Assembly: GCA_003506735.1 (NCBI GenBank)
Contig: DNYS01000258.1
Coordinates: 14,379 to 27,385, forward strand
Direction: 5' to 3'
DNA: 13,007 nucleotides
From: Nitrospinota bacterium
GTDB lineage: Bacteria; UBA8248
The notes under the pieces are model-generated. The model saw only the letters and a list, made by a program, of their open reading frames with translations. It was not told the origin of the DNA and searched no databases. The first letter of the stretch is position 1. Each line of letters opens with the position of its first letter. Shown here piece after piece: positions 1 to 6,348 of this stretch. Made by a program: the position numbers and the translations under genes.

Positions 1-425
1 AAATTCGTCGCCGCGGCGAAGCCCACGTTGTCCGGAATCTTGTAGGCCTCGGTCTCCTTGACGCCGATGAGCTCGGCGAAGGTGCCGGGCACCTCTCGGC
101 CGCGCAGGCCGCCGCTGAGGCAAAGATTCGTCAGCCCCCGCAGGCAGTAATGGCACACCCCGCAGGCCGTCACCGGGTTGAGCACCACACGGTCGCCCTC
201 TTTGAGGCGCGTGACCCCTTCGCCCAGCGCGGCGACGACTCCTGTGCACTCATGGCCGGGTATCACCGGAATATTCGCGGGCATTTTTCCGGCCCAGATG
301 GAAACGTCCGTCCCGCAGATGGCCGAGGCCGCCACCTCGACCAGAACCTCGCCCGGCGCAACCTCCGGGTCCGGCTGCCCCCCCACCGTCATTTTACGGG
401 GCGCTTCGAGCATAGCCGCTTTCAT
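1..425 (-). CDS. Zinc-dependent alcohol dehydrogenase (MDR superfamily), N-terminal part, cut by window edge
   Basis: This is the first 141 codons of a medium-chain dehydrogenase; the frame is open to the window edge and the C-terminal Rossmann half lies outside. The family oxidises alcohols or polyols with NAD(P)+ in the cytoplasm. Visible are the GroES-like start (MKAAMLEAP), the catalytic-zinc motif C37-G-T-D40, the GHE motif at residues 57-59, and the four structural-zinc cysteines C88, C91, C94 and C102 in the classic C-x2-C-x2-C-x7-C spacing. The ATG at 425 is preceded by GGGAG at 432-436. The gene follows the DRE-TIM enzyme on the same strand, but a terminator at 548-581 separates them and a promoter candidate lies at 471-499, so it may be a separate transcript in the same metabolic locus. 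Threonine or sorbitol dehydrogenase-like members look like this; the substrate cannot be told from this half. Confidence 0.9.
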   Translation of the reverse strand, partial: MKAAMLEAPRKMTVGGQPDPEVAPGEVLVEVAASAICGTDVSIWAGKMPANIPVIPGHECTGVVAALGEGVTRLKEGDRVVLNPVTACGVCHYCLRGLTNLCLSGGLRGREVPGTFAELIGVKETEAYKIPDNVGFAAATN

Positions 426-470
426 GAATCACTCCCGGTTTCATAGGTTCGATGGTCATACAGGGGGGAG

Positions 471-499
471 ATAATACCGCCAATCGGGCCAAGACCCAA
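471..499 (-). promoter_or_regulatory. Putative sigma-70 promoter of the alcohol dehydrogenase
   Basis: Read on the minus strand, TTGGGT (494-499) lies exactly 17 nt before TATTAT (471-476). The -10 is a good match and the -35 weak (TTG only). It is downstream of the terminator at 548-581 and about 46 nt before the ATG at 425, as expected for a separate transcription unit. Confidence 0.4.
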
Positions 500-547
500 G
501 GCGAGGAACGGCCGCATGACCCAGAAATAAAAAGCCGCCATCCCGAC

Positions 548-581
548 AAAAACGGGGGCGGCCCGCGATGGACCGCCCCCG
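548..581 (-). terminator. Rho-independent terminator after the DRE-TIM gene
   Basis: A perfect 9-bp GC stem (553-561 with 573-581, 11-nt loop) is followed on the minus strand by five T residues (548-552). It lies 27 nt past the TAA at 609, so it should end the GntR-M24-DRE-TIM transcript. Confidence 0.85.
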
Positions 582-608
582 CTGAATTGGGCCGAATCGC
601 CTGCCGCC

Positions 609-1829
609 TTACTTCTCCCCGGCGAGCTCCTTGAACTCATCCAGGGTGAGGAGGCGGCCCACTTCGAACGCCTTTTCCTTCACGTCGGTGAGGAGGGCCA
701 TCATCTCCTCCTGGGTGGCCTTGATGTTCAGCTCATCCAGGAACCAGGCGATCGAGTCGATGCCGCTGCCCTTGCCGATGACGGGTTTGGGCTCGGTCTG
801 GCCGACGAGGCCCGCGCGGTAGGGCACGAGCTCGGTCGGGAAGTCCTTGCCGGCGTTCTTGAGCCAGCTCACGATGATGCCGCTCTCGATGTCGTAGAGT
901 TTTTCGCCCACGATGCAGCGGTTGGGCGGCACGGCCACGTCCGCCAGGCCGGTGACGAGACGCGAGGTCTCGACGAATTTTTCGGTCTTGAGGCCCATGT
1001 CCACGTCGTACATGGTCTTCATGGCGAGTGCGAGCTCTTCATAGGCGCAGTTTCCGGCGCGCTCGCCGAGTCCGGTGACCGAGGTCTGGGCCACCTGGCA
1101 GCCCTCCGCCATCGCCATCAGGGTATTGGCGACGCCCATCCCGAAATCGTCGTGGAAATGGGGCTCGAATGGGGTGTCCGGGAAGACCTCGCGCATCTTC
1201 TTGATCAGGTGGGGCACCGTGTGGGGCGCGAGGCCGCCGAAGGTGTCCACGATGGCGAGGGAGTCCATGTGCCCCTCGGTGGCGACCTTCTTGAGCATGT
1301 CGAGCACCCACTCGAGCGGGGCGCGCGAAAAGTCGATCGGGAAGAAGCAGACGTAAAGCCCGTTTTCCTTGGCGTACTGGGTCGCCTTGATCGATGTGTC
1401 GATGGCCTTGTTGAGGTCCCACTTGTAGGCGCGCTCGATGATGTGGGTCGAGCTGGGAACTTCCATGACGATCCCCTTGACGCCGGTATCGACCGATCGC
1501 TTTACGTCATCGACCATGCAGCGCGCGAAGCTGAAAACCTCGGTATCGGTGCCTTCGAGACGCTTGACGATCTCCTTGATGGCCTCCTCGTCCTGCTTTG
1601 AAACGACGGGCATGCCCGCTTCGATACGATGGATCCCCACCTCGGCCAGGGCCTCGGCGATGCGGATTTTGGCGTCCTTGGTGAAGAGGACGCCGGTCTG
1701 CTGCTCGCCGTCGCGTAGGGTGACGTCGTGTAGCTTGGGATTGGGATCGAAGTGGACCTGGTCCCGGACTTCCTTGTCGAAGTTCCAGGGGCTGGTGAAC
1801 CACATATCGGTGTTCCAGGGCTCGCTCAT
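609..1829 (-). CDS. DRE-TIM metallolyase, homocitrate/2-isopropylmalate synthase-like (HMGL family)
   Basis: A 406-residue protein of the family that performs Claisen-type condensation of a 2-oxo acid with acetyl-CoA, or the reverse acyl-CoA lyase reaction, on a divalent metal in a TIM barrel. The signature LHDVTLRDGEQQ is at residues 33-44, giving catalytic R39 and metal ligand D40; the second metal motif HFHDD is at 224-228, and the GLGERAGN motif is at 253-260. The roughly 100 residues after it resemble the short C-terminal extension of NifV/homocitrate-synthase-like members; there is no LeuA regulatory domain. I chose the ATG at 1829 because AAGGAGA (1839-1845) stands before it; the frame is open further upstream, but that part is low-complexity and overlaps the M24 gene. 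It is third in the GntR-M24-DRE-TIM operon, which argues for a catabolic or specialised role rather than lysine or leucine synthesis. Exact substrates are unknown; citramalate synthase or an HMG-CoA lyase-like lyase are alternatives. Confidence 0.85.
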   Translation of the reverse strand: MSEPWNTDMWFTSPWNFDKEVRDQVHFDPNPKLHDVTLRDGEQQTGVLFTKDAKIRIAEALAEVGIHRIEAGMPVVSKQDEEAIKEIVKRLEGTDTEVFSFARCMVDDVKRSVDTGVKGIVMEVPSSTHIIERAYKWDLNKAIDTSIKATQYAKENGLYVCFFPIDFSRAPLEWVLDMLKKVATEGHMDSLAIVDTFGGLAPHTVPHLIKKMREVFPDTPFEPHFHDDFGMGVANTLMAMAEGCQVAQTSVTGLGERAGNCAYEELALAMKTMYDVDMGLKTEKFVETSRLVTGLADVAVPPNRCIVGEKLYDIESGIIVSWLKNAGKDFPTELVPYRAGLVGQTEPKPVIGKGSGIDSIAWFLDELNIKATQEEMMALLTDVKEKAFEVGRLLTLDEFKELAGEK

Positions 1830-1885
1830 TGCCCGATTCTCCTTTCGAAAAAGATATAAAGCCCCAGCGGCGCGAAGGCCCGAAG

Positions 1886-1906
1886 CCTCCCCGCCACCGG
1901 GGAAGG
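1886..1906 (-). other. Stem-loop in the M24 / DRE-TIM intergenic gap
   Basis: A 6-bp stem (1888-1893 with 1898-1903, loop CCAC) extends by 2 bp (1886-1887 with 1905-1906) past a single bulged base. No T-run follows on the minus strand, so it looks like an mRNA stability or processing element within the operon rather than a terminator. Confidence 0.4.
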
Positions 1907-1917
1907 TATGACCCGGT

Positions 1918-3258
1918 TCACTCGTAACGCCCTTCGCCGCGCGACTTGTGCGAGAAGTCGAAGTAGGGCGAATCCTTGATGCAATCATCGTAGTGCTGCA
2001 TGCCGGTGAAGATGATCGGACCGTCGGGGCCGACGAGGACATTCTCCTCGAGGCGAACGGTCTGCGGCAGACCCGGATGGCCGGCGAACGTCTCGATAGC
2101 GAAATACATGTTCTCTTTAATCTCGACCGGGTAGTCGAGGCTGTAGGCCCGGCTGATCCACATCCCCTCGTAGAGGTCGAGGCCGATGGAATGGGCGAAC
2201 TGCTGGAGCGTCACCGTGCCGTACTTGTCGTCGGCATACACCGGGAACTTCGAGGCGACGTCCTGGGTCGTTTTTCCCGGCTTGAGCTCGGCGAGGCCGG
2301 CGTACATCGAATCGTAGACCTCCCGGTAGAGCGCCTTTTCTTTCTTCGTCCAGTCGCCGCCGCACTTGAAGCAGCGCACGTAATCGACGAAGTAGCCGCC
2401 GGGGCCGATGGCGTTGATGTCCACGATGATGAGGTCGCCGTCGCGGATCATCTTGTCGGTGTGCCAGCGCCGGTAGGGGCTCGTATTTCCGCCCGAAGCC
2501 ACGATGATGTCGTAGACGAAGTCGAAGCCCTCTTCATAGAGCAGGTTGTTCACCCAGGCCGTGAGGTCGCACTCGCGGATGCCGGGCTTGAGCCATTCGT
2601 GGCGGATTTTCCACATGCAGGTATCGCCGATTGTGGAGCTGATCTTGAGGCACTCGATCTCCTCGGGGGTCTTGATGACGCGCGCTTCGCTCATGGCCGG
2701 CCAGGCATTGACCAGGTTCACGCCCTTTTCGGTGAACGCGCTGTATGCCTGGAAGTCCATGATGTCGATGCCGATGCGGCCGTCCAGAGCGACGCCGCCC
2801 TCTTTCAGGACCTCGATGACCGAATCGACCATGCGGTTGACCATCATCTGCTCGGCCGTCTCGGACCACTTCCAGGTGATCGCCGGGCGGATATTGCCCT
2901 CGAGCCAGGGCGCGTCGATGCGGGCGCACTCGTAGTCCGAGCCCGCCGTCTCGAAGAGCACGGGCGTCTTCGCGCCGCGGCAGAGGACGGCGTAGCGGAT
3001 GAAGATGTTGTTCTTCCAGTTGCCCTGGTAGACCGAGCAGGTGTAGCGGATATTCTCGCCCTTGAACATGATGATGGCGTCCATGTCATGCTTTTCCATC
3101 ATGTCCTTGGCGCGCTGGAGCCGGTCCTCGCGCATCCTGTTGAAATCCACCCGGCGCTGCCAGTCGCTGCCCGTCTGGCTGAATACGCGGCGGGGAGACT
3201 GATAATGTTCCCGCTGCAAGAAATCCAGCGGCATTCCCTGTTTGCTGAGGTCCACCAT
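1918..3258 (-). CDS. M24 'pita-bread' metalloenzyme, DddP-like / Xaa-Pro peptidase family
   Basis: A 446-residue protein with a creatinase-type N-terminal domain (about 40-190) and a C-terminal pita-bread domain (about 195-425). Metal-ligand candidates are D280, D292, H356 (AHSIGL), E389 (FAIETF) and E404 (VRLEEN). The Asp-Asp distance is 12 rather than the usual 11 of aminopeptidase P and MetAP. The spacings 12, 64 and 15 match those I remember for the DMSP lyase DddP (D295, D307, H371, E406, E421), and the length is similar. DddP's additional Asp (D297) is N282 here. The ATG at 3258 has a strong GGGAGGAG-type ribosome site at 3266-3272. It follows the GntR gene by 87 nt and precedes the DRE-TIM gene by 88 nt, so all three are probably co-transcribed. 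The family includes peptidases, creatinase, ectoine hydrolase and DddP. I infer a small-molecule hydrolase or lyase rather than a peptidase, but no substrate can be named. Confidence 0.85.
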   Translation of the reverse strand: MVDLSKQGMPLDFLQREHYQSPRRVFSQTGSDWQRRVDFNRMREDRLQRAKDMMEKHDMDAIIMFKGENIRYTCSVYQGNWKNNIFIRYAVLCRGAKTPVLFETAGSDYECARIDAPWLEGNIRPAITWKWSETAEQMMVNRMVDSVIEVLKEGGVALDGRIGIDIMDFQAYSAFTEKGVNLVNAWPAMSEARVIKTPEEIECLKISSTIGDTCMWKIRHEWLKPGIRECDLTAWVNNLLYEEGFDFVYDIIVASGGNTSPYRRWHTDKMIRDGDLIIVDINAIGPGGYFVDYVRCFKCGGDWTKKEKALYREVYDSMYAGLAELKPGKTTQDVASKFPVYADDKYGTVTLQQFAHSIGLDLYEGMWISRAYSLDYPVEIKENMYFAIETFAGHPGLPQTVRLEENVLVGPDGPIIFTGMQHYDDCIKDSPYFDFSHKSRGEGRYE

Positions 3259-3265
3259 GGTGAAC

Positions 3266-3272
3266 TCCTCCC
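3266..3272 (-). promoter_or_regulatory. Strong ribosome binding site of the M24 gene
   Basis: The minus strand reads GGGAGGAG just before the ATG at 3258, with about 7 nt between. It fixes this start and suggests high translation compared with the regulator upstream, which uses TTG. Confidence 0.7.
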
Positions 3273-3293
3273 GATTAGGATGTTGCGTCTCGC

Positions 3294-3320
3294 GCGAGGC
3301 GCGAAATATTCGCTCCTCGC
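3294..3320 (-). other. Strong stem-loop between the GntR and M24 genes
   Basis: Two nested arms, 3294-3299 with 3315-3320 (6 bp) and 3301-3305 with 3309-3313 (5 bp), are separated by one mismatch and close on a 3-nt loop. No T-run follows on the minus strand. Such an element could protect the downstream M24 message or act as a binding site. It carries no TGGT/ACCA half-sites, so it is not an obvious FadR-type operator. Confidence 0.55.
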
Positions 3321-3345
3321 AATTCCGGATAAAATTTCTTCCGAT

Positions 3346-4137
3346 TTATGCCGATTTCCTGGCCTTCTCTCCCGTTTTCGCCCGGCGGGAGGTCTTGCCC
3401 CCCCCGTTTCGGGAAGTCCCCCGGGCACCGGCGTCCAGGAGCGCATTCCGAAGATGCTCTCCCTCGGCGTCCATGTGCTCGCGCATCGCTCGGCGGGCGG
3501 CCTCGGCGTCCGCCGCATCGACAGCGGCGAGAAGGGCTTCGTGCTTGTCGAGGGCTTCCTCGGATTGACCCGGGATGCCGATGATGCGCCGCTGGCTTTT
3601 CTCGATGAGGCCCGCGATGGCCTCCCAGAGCGTCAGCAGAACGGTGTTCCCCGCCGCCTCGGCCAGCTTGCGGTGAAATCCGATCCCCGAGCGGACAAAC
3701 GCCTCCGAAGAGGTTTTGAGAAGCCTCATCTCACCGGTCAGGGCGCGCAGCTCCCGGATGTCCTTCCCGCTCCGCCGGCAGGCGGCGAGGGACGCGATTT
3801 GCTCCTCCAGGCCCCGGCGCACCTCCCAGAGTTCGAGGAGGGTGTCGTCCCGGACGTCGAGGAGGAAAGAAAGGCTTTCGCGGATGGAAGCGAGATAGGG
3901 ATCGACGCCGATGTTGCGGAGAAAAGCGCCCTGGCCGCTTCGAACCTCGATGAGCCCTGTGCTGTCGAGGGTGCGAAGCGCCTCGCGGACCGACGCCCGG
4001 CCGATGCCGAGGATGGCGGCCAGTTCGCGCTCGGAGGGAAGCCGGTCGCCCGGACAAAGCTCCTTCGTCCGGATAAGGTGCTCAATTTGGGCGACGACAT
4101 CCTCGTAGAGGCGCGTACGTTTGACCGGGCGGAGCAA
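3346..4137 (-). CDS. GntR-family transcriptional regulator, FadR subfamily (FCD domain)
   Basis: A 263-residue regulator. Residues 8-75 form the winged helix typical of GntR proteins (LYEDVVAQIEHLI, then LPSERELA at 33-40, SVREALRTL at 49-57, GLIEVRSGQGAFL at 61-73). Residues about 95-235 form an FCD ligand-binding domain with R107/R108, E111, FH at 154-155, H199 and H221. The Asp that normally stands three residues before FH and binds the metal is G151 here. The C-terminus (about 236-263) is a basic tail that looks disordered. The start is TTG at 4137, with GGAGGA about 7 nt upstream; no ATG in frame fits the conserved N-terminus. It is first in an operon with the M24 and DRE-TIM genes, and an operator-like palindrome sits at its promoter. 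It is therefore probably an autorepressor released by a carboxylate or other pathway metabolite, which is usual for this subfamily. Confidence 0.92.
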   Translation of the reverse strand: MLRPVKRTRLYEDVVAQIEHLIRTKELCPGDRLPSERELAAILGIGRASVREALRTLDSTGLIEVRSGQGAFLRNIGVDPYLASIRESLSFLLDVRDDTLLELWEVRRGLEEQIASLAACRRSGKDIRELRALTGEMRLLKTSSEAFVRSGIGFHRKLAEAAGNTVLLTLWEAIAGLIEKSQRRIIGIPGQSEEALDKHEALLAAVDAADAEAARRAMREHMDAEGEHLRNALLDAGARGTSRNGGGKTSRRAKTGEKARKSA

Positions 4138-4210
4138 GAAAATTCCTCCTGGGCCGGACAGAGATTCCGGCGCTCTTTGGTGAACAACAGACTATGATTC
4201 GGGGGACTTC

Positions 4211-4229
4211 TGGTCCGACGGTCTGACCA
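4211..4229 (-). promoter_or_regulatory. Putative GntR/FadR-type operator
   Basis: The 19-nt segment TGGTC-N9-GACCA is an inverted repeat. It also holds two overlapping approximate copies of the TGGTCNGACCA core typical of FadR-subfamily operators (4211-4221 and 4219-4229). It begins directly next to the -10 of the leftward promoter, so a bound repressor would cover the transcription start. Confidence 0.6.
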
Positions 4230-4256
4230 ATACTATGGATGGCTCCTGGGTGTCAA
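4230..4256 (-). promoter_or_regulatory. Promoter of the GntR-M24-DRE-TIM operon
   Basis: On the minus strand there is a perfect TTGACA at 4251-4256, followed after 15 nt by TAGTAT at 4230-4235 (TATTGG at 18 nt is an alternative -10). The short spacing is suboptimal. The predicted start of transcription falls within the operator at 4211-4229, leaving a leader of roughly 85-90 nt before the TTG at 4137. Confidence 0.55.
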
Positions 4257-4361
4257 CAAATCGGCCCCCGTTTTTGGAGAAAATTCAGGATCGGCGCCCA
4301 TGAAACGGCCCTCCCCCGGCATCGGCCAGTATCAGGTGGACTTGGATGCCATTCTCCGAAT

Positions 4362-4398
4362 CGGCCCCCCGCCGTTGATGAACAACAGCGGGGGGCCG
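4362..4398 (+). repeat. Perfect 11-bp inverted repeat embedded in the rightward promoter
   Basis: Arms 4362-4372 and 4388-4398 are exactly complementary, GC-rich and 11 bp long. The 15-nt loop contains a further 4-bp pairing (GTTG at 4374-4377 with CAAC at 4383-4386) after one C/A mismatch. The right arm fills the promoter spacer and the loop holds the -35, so the structure can hardly be a terminator for anything upstream: no gene reads into it, and TATAAT follows it rather than a T-run. A regulatory palindrome or a cruciform-forming element is more likely. Confidence 0.65.
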
Positions 4399-4404
4399 TA
4401 TAAT
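4375..4404 (+). promoter_or_regulatory. Sigma-70 promoter of the rightward gene cluster
   Basis: TTGATG (4375-4380) lies 18 nt before a perfect TATAAT (4399-4404), which abuts the right arm of the hairpin at 4362-4398. Transcription would start near 4411, about 44 nt before the ATG at 4455. Apart from this promoter, the hairpin and the leftward control sites, nothing gene-like is evident in the 317-nt gap 4138-4454. Confidence 0.6.
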
Positions 4405-4454
4405 GGCCTAAGGGGTTGATTTTCTACCTCTCCACTGCCGAAGGATTCGATTTG

Positions 4455-5303
4455 ATGCCAATGCCGAGCCTCTCAGCCCACCTTTTCGCGCAGGAACCGC
4501 TGACTTTCGGCCACTTCCAGGCGGTGGCCGAGGCCGGATTCGGCCAGGTAGAACTCTGGGCCATGAAGCCGAACCTGGACTGCGGAGATCCTGCCGCAAT
4601 GTCCCGGCTGAAGAGGTGGCTGGCGGATCTTTCCCTTGAGGCCCCGAGCTTCCACGCACCCTTTTACACCCACCTGGACAGGGCCCGGACCGGAAATTGG
4701 CTCTCCCTCGCCCACTCCGAGCCCGAGCAGCGGCTCGAGGCCATCAACGAGATCCAGGCCTCACTCATCGCCATGGCGAATCTGGATGCGCGAATTGCGG
4801 TGCTCCATCCCTCGGCCCCGGGTTCGGCCGGCGAAGGCGACACCGCCGACGGATTCATGCAGAGCATCGAGCGGCTGATTCCCATCGCCGAGCACCTGAA
4901 CCTGACCTTGGCGGTCGAGAACATCCCCGCACCCCTGGGAGGGGCGGAGCAGATCGGAGCGCTCATCGAGCGAATCGGCCATCCGTGCGTGAGGGCCTGC
5001 CTCGATTCGGGACACGCCTTCCTCACCGAAGGAGAGGCCGCCCCCGAAGCCTTCCGGCGGCTTGCGCCCCTGGCCGCCGCCACCCACTTGCACGACAACG
5101 ACGGGGAGAGCGACGGGCATTTGATCCCGGGTGAGGGCCAGGTTCCCTTCCCGGCGCTCTGGCGGGCGCTCGATGAGACCGGCTACGAGGGTCCGCTCAC
5201 GTTCGAGTTGCGCCCCCGCGAGAACAGCGATTACGCCTCCCATCTGAACGAGTTGGCACAGGCCGCGCCCCTGGCGGCCGCCGGTCTGGGAAATTCCTCA
5301 TGA
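4455..5303 (+). CDS. Sugar phosphate isomerase/epimerase (xylose isomerase-like TIM barrel)
   Basis: A 282-residue protein of the AP-endonuclease-2 / xylose-isomerase-like fold, which contains IolE, IolI, sugar epimerases and endonuclease IV. Conserved metal- and substrate-site residues can be followed along the barrel: E34 (VELWA), H67, H118 (LHPSAP), E155 (VENIP), D184 and H187 (LDSGHAF), H211/H213 (HLHDND), H222 (HLIPGEG) and E251 (TFELRP). The PGEG motif is common in the epimerase/inosose branch rather than in DNA repair enzymes. I chose the ATG at 4455, with AAGGA at 4441-4445 before it; the TTG at 4416 has its purines too close. It is first in a seven-gene rightward cluster and overlaps the kinase gene by 4 nt (ATGA), indicating translational coupling. 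The substrate is probably a sugar or cyclitol; inosose is worth considering given the MshA-like inositol-phosphate enzyme downstream. Confidence 0.82.
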   Translation: MPMPSLSAHLFAQEPLTFGHFQAVAEAGFGQVELWAMKPNLDCGDPAAMSRLKRWLADLSLEAPSFHAPFYTHLDRARTGNWLSLAHSEPEQRLEAINEIQASLIAMANLDARIAVLHPSAPGSAGEGDTADGFMQSIERLIPIAEHLNLTLAVENIPAPLGGAEQIGALIERIGHPCVRACLDSGHAFLTEGEAAPEAFRRLAPLAAATHLHDNDGESDGHLIPGEGQVPFPALWRALDETGYEGPLTFELRPRENSDYASHLNELAQAAPLAAAGLGNSS

Positions 5304-6337
5304 CGGATCGCCTCCCCAGCGAAGCGGCCGCGTGCCTGAACCGCCTGGCGGAAGATCGGTTCGGGGTCCCCGCCGCGGAAATCTCTCCGCTCGCGGGAGA
5401 CGCTTCGGATCGCACCTATGTCCGTCTTTATCATCCGGGCGGCGGCACGCCCTCGTCCGTCGGGATGATTCTCGCCGCGCCTTTCGGCGACGGGGAGCTT
5501 CCCTTCGTGAACGTCCAAGCGCATTTCAGCGCCATCGGCGTTCCCGTCCCCGAGATTTACGCCGCCGACCCCCGGGCCGGGGTTTTGCTTTTAGAGGACG
5601 GCGGCAGCCGCTCCCTCGAGGATGTGTGGAGCGCCGGAGGGTGGGAGGCCGCCCGGGCCTATTACGAGGAATCGATCGGAATCATCGCCTGCCTCCAAGC
5701 ATCTCCCCGCAGCCGGGAGGGTGCCATCGCGCTCGATTACGGGTTCGACGCCGCGCTTTTTGTGCGCGAGCTTCACATGACCCGCCGCTATGCCTTCGAG
5801 GAGCTGCTGGGCATGTCCGCGCCCGAGGCGGATTTCGCCACCCCGTTCGCCGCGCTGGCGGAGGAGCTCTGCGCCATGCCCTACGCTCTCACCCACCGCG
5901 ACTTTCACAGCCGCAACCTCATGACCGGCGGCCCGGGAAAAGATTCCGGGCGGCTCCTCGTCCTCGATTTTCAGGACGCCCGGATGGGACCCCTAACCTA
6001 CGACCTCGCCTCCCTGGTCTACGACAGCTATGTTTCCCTCCCGGAGGAGAACCGGCGGGCGCTGATCGAAAAATACTGGCAAGATTCGGACGCCCGGAAC
6101 CGCTTTGCGAACAGGACGGCCTTTCGCCGCGCTCTGGCGCTGACGGCGCTCCAGCGGAATCTCAAGGCCATCGGGACGTTCGCCTATCAAAAAACGGGGC
6201 GGGGAAACCTGCGCTACATCCGTCATATTCCATCGGCGGCGGCTCATGCCCGCCGCCATTTGGCCGCGCTGTCCGGCCTGGAGAATTTCGCAGCAAGGCT
6301 AGAACCCTACATTTGCGCTATGGAGGAGGTAAATTAG
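5300..6337 (+). CDS. AmgK-like sugar kinase (aminoglycoside phosphotransferase fold, COG3178 type)
   Basis: A 345-residue kinase-like protein. The nucleotide-binding lobe begins with LAGDASDRTYVRL at 31-43. The Brenner-type catalytic loop is HRDFHSRN at 199-206 (D201, N206), and the metal-binding DFQDA follows at 223-227. The C-terminal ALQRNLKAIGTFA and RYIRHIP segments are typical of the COG3178 branch, whose studied member AmgK phosphorylates MurNAc or GlcNAc at the anomeric carbon in peptidoglycan recycling. It starts in the stop of the preceding gene (ATGA) and ends 11 nt before the GNAT gene. AmgK's usual partner, the nucleotidyltransferase MurU, is absent from the window, though NagZ is present 4 kb downstream. 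A cell-wall amino-sugar role is thus plausible, but another sugar or a cyclitol could be the substrate. No key residue is missing. Confidence 0.85.
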   Translation: MTDRLPSEAAACLNRLAEDRFGVPAAEISPLAGDASDRTYVRLYHPGGGTPSSVGMILAAPFGDGELPFVNVQAHFSAIGVPVPEIYAADPRAGVLLLEDGGSRSLEDVWSAGGWEAARAYYEESIGIIACLQASPRSREGAIALDYGFDAALFVRELHMTRRYAFEELLGMSAPEADFATPFAALAEELCAMPYALTHRDFHSRNLMTGGPGKDSGRLLVLDFQDARMGPLTYDLASLVYDSYVSLPEENRRALIEKYWQDSDARNRFANRTAFRRALALTALQRNLKAIGTFAYQKTGRGNLRYIRHIPSAAAHARRHLAALSGLENFAARLEPYICAMEEVN

Positions 6338-6348
6338 GAGATGGCTCA

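Noticed and set aside
422..640. Minus-strand frame of 72 codons with hydrophobic residues between the DRE-TIM and dehydrogenase genes
   Set aside because: It spans the terminator and the dehydrogenase promoter and overlaps both genes. The apparent membrane segment is probably accidental.
1830..2042. N-terminal extension of the DRE-TIM enzyme
   Set aside because: The extension is Ser/Thr/Arg-rich low complexity, overlaps the M24 gene, and the ATG at 1829 has a strong ribosome site.
1948..4197. Very long open frame (about 749 codons) on the plus strand
   Set aside because: It lies opposite the M24 and GntR genes, which have clear family motifs. Its Asp/Val/Arg-rich translation matches no family, and long antisense frames are common in GC-rich DNA.
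4261..4370. TCGGCCCCC occurring twice exactly 100 nt apart (4261 and 4361)
   Set aside because: It is a short GC-rich word in a GC-rich genome. The second copy belongs to the hairpin arm and the first lacks a partner arm, so this is probably coincidence.
4300..4419. Short plus-strand frame of 39 codons with ATG at 4300, in the control region
   Set aside because: It runs through the hairpin and promoter of the rightward cluster, has only a weak ribosome site, and resembles nothing known. A leader peptide is not impossible, but the promoter lies inside it.
5332..6348. Plus-strand frame that would extend the small GNAT gene upstream to 533 codons
   Set aside because: The upstream part is an Arg/Pro-rich shadow of the kinase gene in another frame. 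A Shine-Dalgarno and TTG at 6349 give a proper start for the GNAT protein alone.
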